A DNA stretch of 39,973 nt from Dankookia rubra (GCF_004355005.1 NZ_SMSJ01000052.1:1-39973); one strand, 5' to 3'. Positions 25,380 through 32,699 are shown, counted from the stretch's first letter. Notes: a model not told the origin generated them from the sequence alone. Made by a program: numbers and translations.

Positions 25380-26159
25380 CTACTTCATCGCCGCGATGTC
25401 GATCACCTCGGCCTGTGGCAGGCCGGTCACCATCATGCCCGGCAGCGCCTTGCCCGAGGCCAGGTCGACCTTGTGCAGCGCATTGCCGGCCAGCAGGTAC
25501 GCGGCATTGCCGCCCGCGCCGTCCGACAGGATGTCGAAGGCGACGCCGGCCGGCAGGCTGGCGGCGATCTCGCCCTTCGGCTGCTGCACGCCGTCGTTCG
25601 GCGGCGCCTGCAGGTTCAGCGTGCGGGACAGCGAGTCCACGGTGAAGAGCATGGTCTCCTTCGTGCCGGCCATGCTGTTGGTATAGGCGCCGGCGACGAT
25701 GCGCGGCGTGGTCTCGGCCATTGGGCCACCCGCGGCATACTTCAGCGTGCCGTCCTTCGTCGCCGCGCCGGTCTCGACGTTCACCCGCAGGTTCGTGCCG
25801 GTCATCCCCATCACCCGCATGCGGTCGGCGACCGGGTTGAAGTCGATGGTGGCGCGGCCGCCGCTCTCGAAGGCCTCGCTGAGCTTGCTCACCGGCATGG
25901 CGCGCCCGGTCATCGCATCGATGGTCACGATCTGCCCCGCATCGGTCAGCCCATAGAGCTTGCCGTCCGCCGGCCGCACGTCGATGCCGAGCAGCCGCCC
26001 CCCGGTGCCGCTGACCCTCACCGCCGGCATGGCGCGGCGCGTCTCGCTGTCGATGCGGACCAAGTGGTTGTCGGCGGTCAGGCCGACCAGCGTGGCGGCG
26101 CTGGCGGTGGCGCCGAGCGCGAGGGTGGCGGCGCCGGCGAGCAGGCAGGTGCGAAGCAT
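25380..26159 (-). CDS. DUF4394 domain-containing secreted protein
   Basis: 259 residues. N-terminal signal peptide LRTCLLAGAATLALGATASA, then a DUF4394 beta-propeller-like domain with TLVGLTADNHLVRIDSETRR, RLLGIDVRPADGKLYGLTDA and DFNPVADRMRVMG. The domain spans nearly the whole mature protein. The function of the family is unknown. It is the last gene (99-bp gap) downstream of an ECF sigma/anti-sigma pair on the same strand and is a plausible member of the sigma regulon. A CGTAAC-like site with a CATCCG about 15 bases upstream lies in the gap at 26207-26233, but this promoter resemblance is weak. Confidence 0.92.
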   Translation of the reverse strand: MLRTCLLAGAATLALGATASAATLVGLTADNHLVRIDSETRRAMPAVRVSGTGGRLLGIDVRPADGKLYGLTDAGQIVTIDAMTGRAMPVSKLSEAFESGGRATIDFNPVADRMRVMGMTGTNLRVNVETGAATKDGTLKYAAGGPMAETTPRIVAGAYTNSMAGTKETMLFTVDSLSRTLNLQAPPNDGVQQPKGEIAASLPAGVAFDILSDGAGGNAAYLLAGNALHKVDLASGKALPGMMVTGLPQAEVIDIAAMK

Positions 26160-26258
26160 GGGGTTCTCCGTTCAGCGGACGGAACCGGCTCGGCCCCGTT
26201 GCCGGCGTTACGGAGCGGCAGCGCCAGCGGATGCGGCAGGAGCGTCACACGCGCGCGA

Positions 26259-26963
26259 TCAACTGTTCCCGGCCGCGCTCAGCCGGCCGATGAACAGCAC
26301 CGGCCCGGTCGGCCGGCCGGTGGTGGACCCGCCCGGCGGCTCCAGGCTGATCTCGATCAGCATCCCCGGCTGCGGCCGCAGCGTCTCCGGCGTGACCGTC
26401 ACCTCCCCCGCGGCGGGGATCAGCCCGAGCGAGGTCGGCGCCGTCGCCCCCTGCGGCAGCGCCCACAGCTGCAGCACCCGGTCGGCGTCCACCGGCTGCG
26501 GGTTGAGCGAGGCAAGGCGCAGCGCGCCGCCGCGCTGCGCCTCCACCACCCAGGCCGGCTGGTCGCCGCTGGTCAGCAGCACGGTCATCAGCCGGGGCGG
26601 CGGGTCCGGCTGCAGCAGGATGAAGCCGGCGAGGCCCGCCGCCACCGCGCTCGCGCCGATCGCCCAGCCCTGCCACAGCCGTCCCCACCGGGCGCCGAAG
26701 CCCGGCCGGGGTTCGGGCGCCTCGTCCGGCGCCGCCCCGGGCAGCGCCGCCTCGATCTTGCGCCAAAGGTCGGGCGGCGGCGCTTCCGGCGCGGCGAGGG
26801 CGGTCAGCGGCGCCAGCCTCGCCTCCCAGGCCGCGACCACCTCGCGCAGCGCGATGTTGCTGGGCAGGGCCGCCGCCACCTCCGCCGCCAGCCGCGCATC
26901 CAGGGTGCCCAGCACGTATTCGCCGGCCAGCGCCTCGCGCTCCTGCGGGTCGGTCGGGATCAT
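26259..26963 (-). CDS. Anti-sigma factor, RskA/ChrR-like (membrane)
   Basis: 234 residues. The cytosolic N-terminal part (residues 1-95; EYVLGTLDARLAAEVAAALP) is a typical anti-sigma alpha-helical sigma-binding domain, lacking the Zn HxxxCxxC motif. One transmembrane segment (about 100-118, AIGASAVAAGLAGFILLQ) leads to a periplasmic RskA-type C-terminal domain ending LEPPGGSTTGRPTGPVLFIG. ATG 26963 is chosen because it overlaps the sigma-factor stop (ATGA), implying coupled translation; an upstream GTG at 26972 is an alternative. It should hold the sigma factor inactive until an envelope signal releases it. Confidence 0.93.
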   Translation of the reverse strand: MIPTDPQEREALAGEYVLGTLDARLAAEVAAALPSNIALREVVAAWEARLAPLTALAAPEAPPPDLWRKIEAALPGAAPDEAPEPRPGFGARWGRLWQGWAIGASAVAAGLAGFILLQPDPPPRLMTVLLTSGDQPAWVVEAQRGGALRLASLNPQPVDADRVLQLWALPQGATAPTSLGLIPAAGEVTVTPETLRPQPGMLIEISLEPPGGSTTGRPTGPVLFIGRLSAAGNS

Positions 26964-27499
26964 GCCAGGCACTCCCGCAATTGCAGCAACCCGCGGCGGA
27001 TCCAGGCCTTCACCGTGCCGAGCGGCAGTTCCAGCCGCGCCGCCACCTGGGCGTGCGACAGGCCGTGCACGAAGGCCAGCAGGATCCCCCGCCGGTTCTT
27101 CTCGTCCAGTGCGGCCAGGCAGTCGCGCAGCCGGCGGCCCTCGGCGGTGGCCGCCACCGCCTCCAGCGCCTCGGGCGCCACGGGGATGTCGCCCAGCGCC
27201 GGGTCGTCGGAGGGCAATTCGCGGCCGCGCTTGCGGGCCAGGTCGAGCGCCGCATGGCGCACGATGCCGGCCAGCCAGGCCGAGGCCTCGCCGCGCGAGG
27301 CGTCGAACTGGCCGGCCCGCTCGCTGACCCTGAGGAACGCGTCCTGCAGCGCATCCGCCGCCGCGTCACGGTCCCGCAGGATGGCATTGGCGACGCCGAA
27401 GAGCCGCACCGATTGCCGGTCGTAGACCGAGCGCAGCGCGCCCCGGTCGCCGCCGGCAACCGAGACCAGCAGCGTGGCCAGCGTGGGTTCGGTCCGCAT
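26960..27499 (-). CDS. ECF RNA polymerase sigma factor, SigK-like
   Basis: 179 residues from ATG 27499. Region 2 contains LFGVANAILRDRDAAADALQ and FLRVSERAGQFDASRGEASA, with WLAGIVRHAALDLARKR for -10 recognition. Region 4 is LPLGTVKAWIRRGLLQLREC after LSHAQVAARLEL, a helix-turn-helix for -35 recognition. No C-terminal extension. It lies between a secreted protein gene (4-bp gap) and its own anti-sigma gene (overlap by four bases). The signal is unknown; the closest resemblance is to SigK/RskA-type systems, which respond to envelope or redox stress. Confidence 0.94.
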   Translation of the reverse strand: MRTEPTLATLLVSVAGGDRGALRSVYDRQSVRLFGVANAILRDRDAAADALQDAFLRVSERAGQFDASRGEASAWLAGIVRHAALDLARKRGRELPSDDPALGDIPVAPEALEAVAATAEGRRLRDCLAALDEKNRRGILLAFVHGLSHAQVAARLELPLGTVKAWIRRGLLQLRECLA

Positions 27500-27503
27500 G
27501 CGC

Positions 27504-28121
27504 TCAGTTCGTCCCGAAGAAGCGGAAAAGCCGCTGCAGCATCTCGCGCCCGTCCAGCCCGTCGGGTTCGCGCGCCGCATCGGGCGGGGCCTCCCGCGCG
27601 AAGCGGGCCAGGGCGTCTTTCGTGCCGGCCAGGCGCAGTTCGGCGGGCTCGGCCGTGCTGCTCTGGCCGGTGCCGCCGACGATGCGGACCAGGGCGCGGT
27701 CGGCGGCGAGCAATTCCTGCTCGGCCCGCGCCGCATCCTCCGGCCGCGGGGCGCAGACCACGCTGCGGCCTTCCAATCCGCAGGGCATCTCGAACAGCTT
27801 GTTGGGCGGGAAGCGGAGCTGCGCCGTGCCGGTCAGCGCCAGCAGCCCGCGCGAGGCGCCCTCGATCGTCAGCTCGCGTGCGGTCACCGCGGGAATCAGG
27901 CGGCCACGCCGGTCGATGACCTCGAGCGCCAGGCCGGGCGTGCCGGCGCTCGGCTTCTCCACCCAGTCGCGGTGGCGGAGCGTGCAGGCGGCCCGGTCGG
28001 TCATCCGGTCCTGGAGGCAGGCGAGGCGCCAACTGCCGATGTCCTGGTCCGGCTGGGCCAGGGCCAGGCTCGGCAGCAGGGCGGCGAGGGGAAGCAGGGC
28101 GAGGCTTGCGGTGCGGGGCAT
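27504..28121 (-). CDS. Secreted protein of unknown function, weakly IalB-like
   Basis: 205 residues. A signal peptide (ASLALLPLAALLPSLALAQ) precedes a mature domain containing IGSWRLACLQDRMTDRAACT, LALEVIDRRGRLIPAV and RFPPNKLFEMPCGLEGRSVV. The W-x-x-x-C...C pattern faintly resembles the invasion-associated locus B family, but I cannot confirm it. The C-terminus, ending EMLQRLFRFFGTN, is amphipathic. Start ATG 28121, with 36 bp to the divergent aldo/keto reductase. It is the first gene of the sigma-factor operon (4-bp gap to the sigma gene), so it may be the periplasmic sensor or effector of the circuit. Confidence 0.72.
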   Translation of the reverse strand: MPRTASLALLPLAALLPSLALAQPDQDIGSWRLACLQDRMTDRAACTLRHRDWVEKPSAGTPGLALEVIDRRGRLIPAVTARELTIEGASRGLLALTGTAQLRFPPNKLFEMPCGLEGRSVVCAPRPEDAARAEQELLAADRALVRIVGGTGQSSTAEPAELRLAGTKDALARFAREAPPDAAREPDGLDGREMLQRLFRFFGTN

Positions 28122-28157
28122 GGGCGGGATGATACCGGCAGGACGGGAGATGGCGGA

Positions 28158-28988
28158 ATGACGCTTGTGCGGTTGCCGGATGGCACGGAGGTCCCGGCGC
28201 TCGGCCAGGGCACCTGGCATATGGGGGAGCGCGGCTCGGACCGGGCGCGGGAGGCGGCGGCGCTGCGACTCGGTCTCGACCTCGGGATGACGCTGATCGA
28301 CACCGCCGAGATGTATGCCGAGGGCGGCGCCGAGGAGGTGGTGGCCGAGGCGATCGCCGGACGGCGGAAGGAGGTCTTCCTCGTCTCCAAGGTTTATCCG
28401 CACAATGCCGGCGGCCGGAAGCTGGAGGCGGCGCTGGACCGCAGCCTGCGGCGGCTGCGGGTGGAGGCGCTCGATCTCTATCTGCTGCACTGGCGAGGCT
28501 CCATCCCGCTCAGGGATACGGTTGAGGCGATGGAGCGGATGCGCGCGGCCGGAAAGATCCGCCGCTGGGGCGTTTCCAACCTCGACGTGGAGGACCTGGA
28601 GGAGCTCGGCCCGGCGCTGGCCGACTGCGCCGCAGACCAGGTGCTCTACAACCTGCAGGCGCGGGGGGTGGAGTACGACCTGCTGCCCTTCTGCCGGCAG
28701 CGGGGCATGCCGGTGATGGCCTATTCGCCGGTCGGGCAGGGCGGGGCGCTGCTCCGCGACGCGGCGCTGACGCGGGTGGCGGCGCGGCACGGGGTGACGC
28801 CGGCCCAGGCGGCGCTGGCCTGGACGCTGCGCGGGCCAGGGGTGATCAGCATCCCGAAATCGGCCGATCCCGCGCATGTCAGGCAGAATGCCGCGGCCCG
28901 TGACCTGCGGCTGACGGCGGAGGACATGGCGGAGCTGGACGCCGCCTTCCCGCCGCCGAGACGCAAGCGCGGGCTGGCGATGCTGTAG
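28158..28988 (+). CDS. Aldo/keto reductase
   Basis: 276 residues, cytosolic NADPH-dependent oxidoreductase of the AKR superfamily. The catalytic tetrad is visible: D48 and Y53 (LIDTAEMY), K78 (LVSKVYPHN) and H111 (LLHWRG). C-terminal coenzyme-binding residues are in SIPKSADPAHVRQN, the K-S pair typical for the 2'-phosphate of NADPH. It reduces aldehydes and ketones; the substrate is unknown. The start is ATG 28158, in a 36-bp divergent gap to the secreted protein gene. A small membrane protein gene starts 2 bp after the stop. Confidence 0.93.
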   Translation: MTLVRLPDGTEVPALGQGTWHMGERGSDRAREAAALRLGLDLGMTLIDTAEMYAEGGAEEVVAEAIAGRRKEVFLVSKVYPHNAGGRKLEAALDRSLRRLRVEALDLYLLHWRGSIPLRDTVEAMERMRAAGKIRRWGVSNLDVEDLEELGPALADCAADQVLYNLQARGVEYDLLPFCRQRGMPVMAYSPVGQGGALLRDAALTRVAARHGVTPAQAALAWTLRGPGVISIPKSADPAHVRQNAAARDLRLTAEDMAELDAAFPPPRRKRGLAML

Positions 28989-28990
28989 CC

Positions 28991-29203
28991 ATGCTGCCGC
29001 GCTGGGCCACCATCGGCCTGCTGCTGCTCCTGCTCGGCCTGGCCGGCTATGCCGCCTGGACCGGCTGGCATGCGGTGGCGGGAACCGAGATCGGCTTCCA
29101 TGGCGTGGTGGCGCTGCTGCTGGGGGCCTTCTTCACGCTCGGCATCACCGGGCTGCTGGTCTGGCTGATGCGGTTCAGCCAGCGCCGTGGCTTCGACCAG
29201 TAG
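28991..29203 (+). CDS. Small two-helix membrane protein
   Basis: 70 residues. Two clear transmembrane segments (IGLLLLLLGLAGYAAWTGW and HGVVALLLGAFFTLGITGLL) separated by a short loop with Gly/Glu, and a basic tail RFSQRRGFDQ; the positive tail suggests both termini are cytosolic. I do not recognise a family. ATG 28991 lies two bases after the aldo/keto reductase stop, so it is almost certainly co-transcribed. Function unknown. Confidence 0.75.
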   Translation: MLPRWATIGLLLLLLGLAGYAAWTGWHAVAGTEIGFHGVVALLLGAFFTLGITGLLVWLMRFSQRRGFDQ

Positions 29204-29757
29204 GCCGGCGCGGCCGGGCCTGGCGAACGGGCTCCGGCAGGGCCGGGATCGGGATCGGGCGGCCGGTCCTGCTGGCGGGCGAGCGGCGGCGCGTTCACGC
29301 CTGAGCGGAAGCCGCCGCAGGACCTCATGCACTGCCAGCGGCCGTGCGGGCAGGCTTGCTCCCGGCGGAACGGTGCGCGAAGCCAACCTGTACCGACCGA
29401 GCCAAGGGATCGCTTCGGGCGACGACGGCGGGCAGCCGGCTCCATCGGAATTTCCTGAGAAACAGTGGCCGGAACTGGCTGATATCGCCAACTGGGCTGT
29501 CTCGCCGCTGTCGCTTTCCTCATTCGCCACGGAAGGAACAGGAACAGTACTTCACTCACAAATAAAGGTGAAATTAACAGAATGACAGTGTTGGCCTGAT
29601 CTGGAAATTATACCTCTTTTACTGTCCGGGCCGGTACGCGATCCAGGTCGTGTGATCAGCCCGGGCCGCGACCTGGCGCGGTCGGCCAGCCTCCGCCCGG
29701 TATCCGCATATTTTAAGAATGGAATATTACGGCTGGCAGCATCCAGAGGAGGTCATT
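29204..29757. other. Gene-free stretch with a sharp local GC dip
   Basis: I see no convincing gene in this stretch of over 550 bases. Bases 29521-29580 are about 42% GC by count, against above 70% for most of the window. The start of the region has a weak hairpin (GGCC-rich) right after the small membrane protein. On the minus strand a perfect TATAAT hexamer occurs at 29612-29607 without a good -35 partner. It ends with a strong ribosome binding site for the lectin gene. Confidence 0.55.
29747..29752 (+). promoter_or_regulatory. Consensus Shine-Dalgarno of the lectin gene
   Basis: AGGAGG followed by TCATT and ATG (29758) is a full consensus ribosome binding site at 5-base spacing, which decides the start at 29758 over the in-frame ATG at 29719. 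Confidence 0.85.
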
Positions 29758-30027
29758 ATGGCTTGGTCCGGATGGGAATCGCTGGGCGGCGTGCTGACGT
29801 CGGACCCGGACGCTGAAGCTTGGAGTGCAAACCGCCTCGACATCTTCGTGCGCGGGACGGATGCCGGGCTGTACCACAAGTGGTGGGACGGCCAGTCCTG
29901 GTCCGGCTGGGAGCCGCAGGGCGGCGTCCTGACCTCCGACCCGGAGGTCGTGTCCTGGGCGCCCAACCGGCTCGACGTCTTCGCGCGCGGCACCGACGGC
30001 GCGCTGTACCATCAGTGGTTCGCCTGA
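29758..30027 (+). CDS. Two-blade DUF346/PLL-type lectin-like protein
   Basis: 89 residues composed almost entirely of two repeats, residues 3-47 and 48-89. They align as [15 protein letters not shown] / [15 protein letters not shown], then [18 protein letters not shown] / [18 protein letters not shown]. This is the DUF346 blade pattern (N-R-L-D-V-F-x-R-G-T-D-x-A-L-Y-H-x-W) of seven-bladed PLL-type fucose-binding lectins. The DNA of the two repeats differs mostly at silent sites, so selection acts on the protein and the duplication is not recent. Two blades cannot close a propeller, so the protein should oligomerise, as the 90-residue lectin RSL and BambL do (trimers of two-blade chains). No signal peptide. 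It faces the capsule genes; sugar target unknown. A truncated relic is less likely, given the consensus SD. Confidence 0.85.
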   Translation: MAWSGWESLGGVLTSDPDAEAWSANRLDIFVRGTDAGLYHKWWDGQSWSGWEPQGGVLTSDPEVVSWAPNRLDVFARGTDGALYHQWFA

Positions 30028-30392
30028 TCTGAGCGGCGGCCGCGCCGGCCCTGTGCGGGCCGCATCACCACTCGGCCGGCGGGGCTGACGCCGGCCGGCC
30101 CGGCTCTGCGGTCGCACTGCGGAGTGCCACCGCCTTCGCCCGGGCCCGCAGCCCCGGGTCCTTGGGGTGGCGTCCCCCTACCGTTCCCCGGCGGTTCGCG
30201 TTCGAACGTGAACCGCCGTACTTCGCTGCCTTCGGCGCGGATCCATGCTTCCAGGCTTGCACGCCCGTGCCCGATCGCGTTGCGCGGGCGAGGATCCCCG
30301 GAAGCCGGACCCGATGTCCGGCGCGCCGCCTCTGCTTCTTGGCGGCACCAGGGGCGCCGTCCAGGCACCGACCCAGCTGGCAGGGCGGCGGC
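30028..30392. other. Gene-free stretch with several inverted repeats
   Basis: No gene is supported here. Inverted repeats are: CGGCCC/GGGCCG (30046-30051 and 30057-30062), CGGCCGGC/GCCGGCCG (30073-30080 and 30090-30097), the palindrome at 30189-30218, and CGCCCG/CGGGCG (30262-30267 and 30285-30290). The first lies 19 bp after the lectin stop and may help end transcription. The rest of the region, up to the end of the KpsS-like gene, shows nothing else I can name. Confidence 0.6.
30189..30218. repeat. 30-bp near-perfect palindrome centred on TTCGAA
   Basis: Both 15-base halves are complementary with no loop: CGGCGGTTC at 30189-30197 matches GAACCGCCG at 30210-30218, and CGTTCGAACG (30199-30208) is self-complementary. 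Only position 30198 against 30209 is a G-T pair. It could be a recombinase or regulator site, or a REP-like repeat. Confidence 0.8.
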
Positions 30393-31643
30393 TCACCCCG
30401 GCAGGTCCGGCAGCGGCTGGTTGACCAAGTTCAGGTGCAGCCGCCGCAAGGCCCCGGCCACCGCCACGTCCAGCCCGGGCCGGCCGTAGAACCGGCCGCG
30501 GACATGCAGGCAGGCGGCGATGCCGCGCAGGAAGGCCGCCGCCAGCAGCGGGTCGGGCGGCGGCGCCTGCTGCCAGAACGCGTCCACCGTTCCCTGCCAG
30601 GCGAGGCCCGGCACCTGGTAGATCGCCCGCCCCAGCGCCAGCACCGGCCGGCCCAGCACGATCGCCTGCACCGCCAGCGTGCTGTTGATGGTGACCACGC
30701 CGCGGCAGCCGAGGATCACCGGATCGGCCGGGAGCGCGCCGTCCAGCAGGTGCACCCGGCCGGCGACCCCGGCCTCCGCCGCCAGCCGGGCCAGCCGGGC
30801 GCCCCAGCGCTTCAGCCCGGGGTCCAGCGGGTGCACCTTCACCAGCAGCCGCGCATCGGCCGGCGCGCCGCGGGCGAAGCTGGCCAGCACCAGGCGGAGC
30901 GCGGCGTCGTTGTCGGGGAAGTCGGAATAGGCGCGGATGGAGTAGTCGTTCTCCATCTGCATGGCGAAGAGCCAGAGCGGCCCGCGCGGCGCCAGTGCGG
31001 CCAGCGCCGCCGCCGCCCGCGCGGTCTCCGCCCGCCGCCGCAGCAGCCGCAGCCCGGTGCCGAGATAGGCCGCGATCGGGTGGTGCAGCAGGTAGCTGCG
31101 GTAATGCGGGAAGGGCCAGGGCAGCAGCGAGGCCAGATGGTGGGTCACGTCCCAGCGGGCCTGCAGCGCGAAGTCGTCGGCGTGGCGCTGCGTCAGGTCG
31201 GGTTCCGGGCAGACCTCGGCCAGCGCCAGGATGGCGGCGGGGTCGCGCGGGAAGCGGCTCTCGGCGCCCATGCCGTCGCGTTCCAGCACGATCCAGTCGG
31301 GGCGGAGATAGCCGTAGTCGGTCACCGTCACCGCCACGCCGCGCGCCCGGGCCGCGGCGATGGCCGCCTTGTGGTAGGGCCGCTGCTCGCCGAGCAGGAC
31401 GAGGTCGGTGATGCGTTCCCGCTCCAGGAAGCCGGCGACGAAGTCCGGCCAGTCCTCGGCCCGGCCGCGATAGTCGGTCGCCTCGCCGCCCTGCCAGAAC
31501 AGCCGGTCACCGAGGCAGAGGTTGATTCGCCGCGTCGCATGGCCATGCGCCCGCAACCCGGCGGCGAGCTCGGCGAAGAAGGGGCTTATCGGGCCCTGCA
31601 GGAAGAGGAACCGGCGCGGCGGCGCGGGCGGGAGGAACGGCAT
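30393..31643 (-). CDS. Capsular polysaccharide biosynthesis/export protein, KpsS-like
   Basis: 416 residues. N-terminal RFLFLQGPISPFFAELAAGL, then RRINLCLGDRLFWQGGEATD, LVLLGEQRPYHKAAI and GYLRPDWIVLERDGM are hallmarks of KpsS/LipB-type capsule proteins (Capsule_synth family). KpsS adds a poly-beta-Kdo linker start unit to a phosphatidylglycerol carrier in group 2 capsule. The C-terminal glycosyltransferase-like half includes VKVHPLDPG and GVVTINSTLAVQAIVLGRPV. ATG 31643 is supported by the family-like N-terminus. It is the last gene of the PKS-AOS-formyltransferase-KpsS cluster, the same class of partner as RkpJ in rhizobial rkp-1. Export versus Kdo transfer cannot be separated by reading alone. 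Confidence 0.9.
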   Translation of the reverse strand: MPFLPPAPPRRFLFLQGPISPFFAELAAGLRAHGHATRRINLCLGDRLFWQGGEATDYRGRAEDWPDFVAGFLERERITDLVLLGEQRPYHKAAIAAARARGVAVTVTDYGYLRPDWIVLERDGMGAESRFPRDPAAILALAEVCPEPDLTQRHADDFALQARWDVTHHLASLLPWPFPHYRSYLLHHPIAAYLGTGLRLLRRRAETARAAAALAALAPRGPLWLFAMQMENDYSIRAYSDFPDNDAALRLVLASFARGAPADARLLVKVHPLDPGLKRWGARLARLAAEAGVAGRVHLLDGALPADPVILGCRGVVTINSTLAVQAIVLGRPVLALGRAIYQVPGLAWQGTVDAFWQQAPPPDPLLAAAFLRGIAACLHVRGRFYGRPGLDVAVAGALRRLHLNLVNQPLPDLPG

Positions 31644-31704
31644 GCGTGATGTATGGTCCGGCGCGCCTTCAGGATTTGTTGATTGGTGGTGGCCGCCGTG
31701 CCGG

Positions 31705-32499
31705 TCAAGGCGCCGAAAGGCTGGCCCAGGCCGCCCGCAGGTCGGCCGCCTCCATCAGGCGCTGGCCGCGCGCCGCGATCCCGCGCAGCAGGGCCGGGGT
31801 GGGGAAGGGGCAATAGGGCAGCAGGCCGGGCGCGGTCTCCCCTGCCGTCCCGGCCTCGAGCGCTGCCAGCACCTCGGCCAGAAGCGGCACGCCGGCCAGG
31901 TGCAGCGCCCGGGCGGCGGCGCTGGCGGTGCTGCCGGCGGGCAGTGCCACCTCGCGCTGCCCGAGGATGCCGCCGGCATCGATGCGCGGTACCAGCCGGT
32001 GGATGGTCACGCCGAAGCGCGGCGCTTCCTCGGCCAGGGCCCAGATCGTCGGCACCGGCCCGCGATGGTGCGGCAGCAGGGAGGGGTGCAGGTTGATCCC
32101 GCCGCGCGGCGCCAGGGCCAGGGTATCGGCCGAGAAGATCTGATCGAAATGGCAGGAGAGGATGAGGTCGGGCCGCGCCGCGCGGAGCGCCGCCGCCGTC
32201 TCCGGCCCGTTCACGTCCTGCACCTCGTGCAGCGGGATGCCGTGCAAGGCGGCGAGCCGGGCCAGCCGCGTCGGCCCCGGCCGCAGCCGGGGCAGGCTGT
32301 AGTTGGCGAGCAGGAAGGGCAGCAGCCGCGGCCCGGAGCGCCGCAGGTGCCGCCAGCCCTGCCGCAAGGGCCCGCCGGCGCCGGGCCGGAAGGGATCGGA
32401 CCGGCCGATCAGCACCACCTGCGCGGCGTGCCGGCCGAGGAAGCGGGCGACGGCCTCGGCGCTAGGCGCGGCCTCCAGCGTAAAGAGTGCGATGCGCAC
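31705..32499 (-). CDS. Formyltransferase (N10-formyl-THF type)
   Basis: 264 residues from a GTG start at 32499. The catalytic triad of the methionyl-tRNA formyltransferase/GART fold is visible: N136 and H138 in NLHPSLLPHHRGPVPTIW, and D174 in RIDAGGILGQ. The fold transfers a formyl group from N10-formyltetrahydrofolate to an amine. The protein lacks the C-terminal OB domain of full Fmt (usually about 310 residues), and its context in a capsule/PKS cluster points to a sugar or lipid amine acceptor, comparable to the amino-sugar formyltransferases. Its acceptor is unknown. It lies between the alpha-oxoamine synthase gene (200-bp gap with hairpins) and the KpsS-like gene (61-bp gap), all on the minus strand. 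Confidence 0.9.
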   Translation of the reverse strand: MRIALFTLEAAPSAEAVARFLGRHAAQVVLIGRSDPFRPGAGGPLRQGWRHLRRSGPRLLPFLLANYSLPRLRPGPTRLARLAALHGIPLHEVQDVNGPETAAALRAARPDLILSCHFDQIFSADTLALAPRGGINLHPSLLPHHRGPVPTIWALAEEAPRFGVTIHRLVPRIDAGGILGQREVALPAGSTASAAARALHLAGVPLLAEVLAALEAGTAGETAPGLLPYCPFPTPALLRGIAARGQRLMEAADLRAAWASLSAP

Positions 32500-32549
32500 G
32501 GGTCAGCGGCCTTGCCGGGCCCGATGGCGGTCAGCGGAAGGGCAAGGCT

Positions 32550-32673
32550 GGGGAGGAAAAACTATCCCCTCTCCAAAGCCCACCCTTCCTTTTTGTGGGT
32601 CTGGCGCGCGCCGCGCGTCGGCTGCCGACCCACAGAAACAGATGAGGGGGTCTGAGGGAGAATACCTTCTCCC
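32550..32673. repeat. Cluster of three hairpins within the capsule gene cluster
   Basis: GGGGA/TCCCC at 32550-32554 and 32565-32569; TGTGGGTC/GACCCACA at 32594-32601 and 32627-32634, the 25-base interior holding GGCGCGCGCC; GGGAGAA/TTCTCCC at 32656-32662 and 32667-32673 around a four-base loop. On the minus strand they lie between the alpha-oxoamine synthase stop and the formyltransferase start. No U-run follows on that strand, so attenuation, RNA processing or a dispersed repeat are all possible. Confidence 0.7.
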
Positions 32674-32699
32674 CCGGCCCTGCTGCGCCGCATCCCGCG

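Noticed and set aside
26207-26233. A definite sigma-dependent promoter before the DUF4394 gene
   Set aside because: Only a weak resemblance to known ECF promoter patterns and no matching site before the sigma operon itself, so it was kept as a hypothesis only.
29187-29585. A 132-codon open frame running through the low-GC stretch
   Set aside because: Composition changes along it, it shows no domain, repeats or ribosome binding site, and it overlaps the end of the small membrane protein gene.
29719-29757. In-frame upstream ATG of the lectin (29719)
   Set aside because: It lacks a ribosome binding site and adds 13 residues outside the repeat pattern; the ATG at 29758 has a perfect AGGAGG.
30189-30218. 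GTTCGAA-containing palindrome as part of a tRNA T-arm
   Set aside because: No acceptor, D-arm or anticodon arm can be drawn around it; it is simply a long palindrome.
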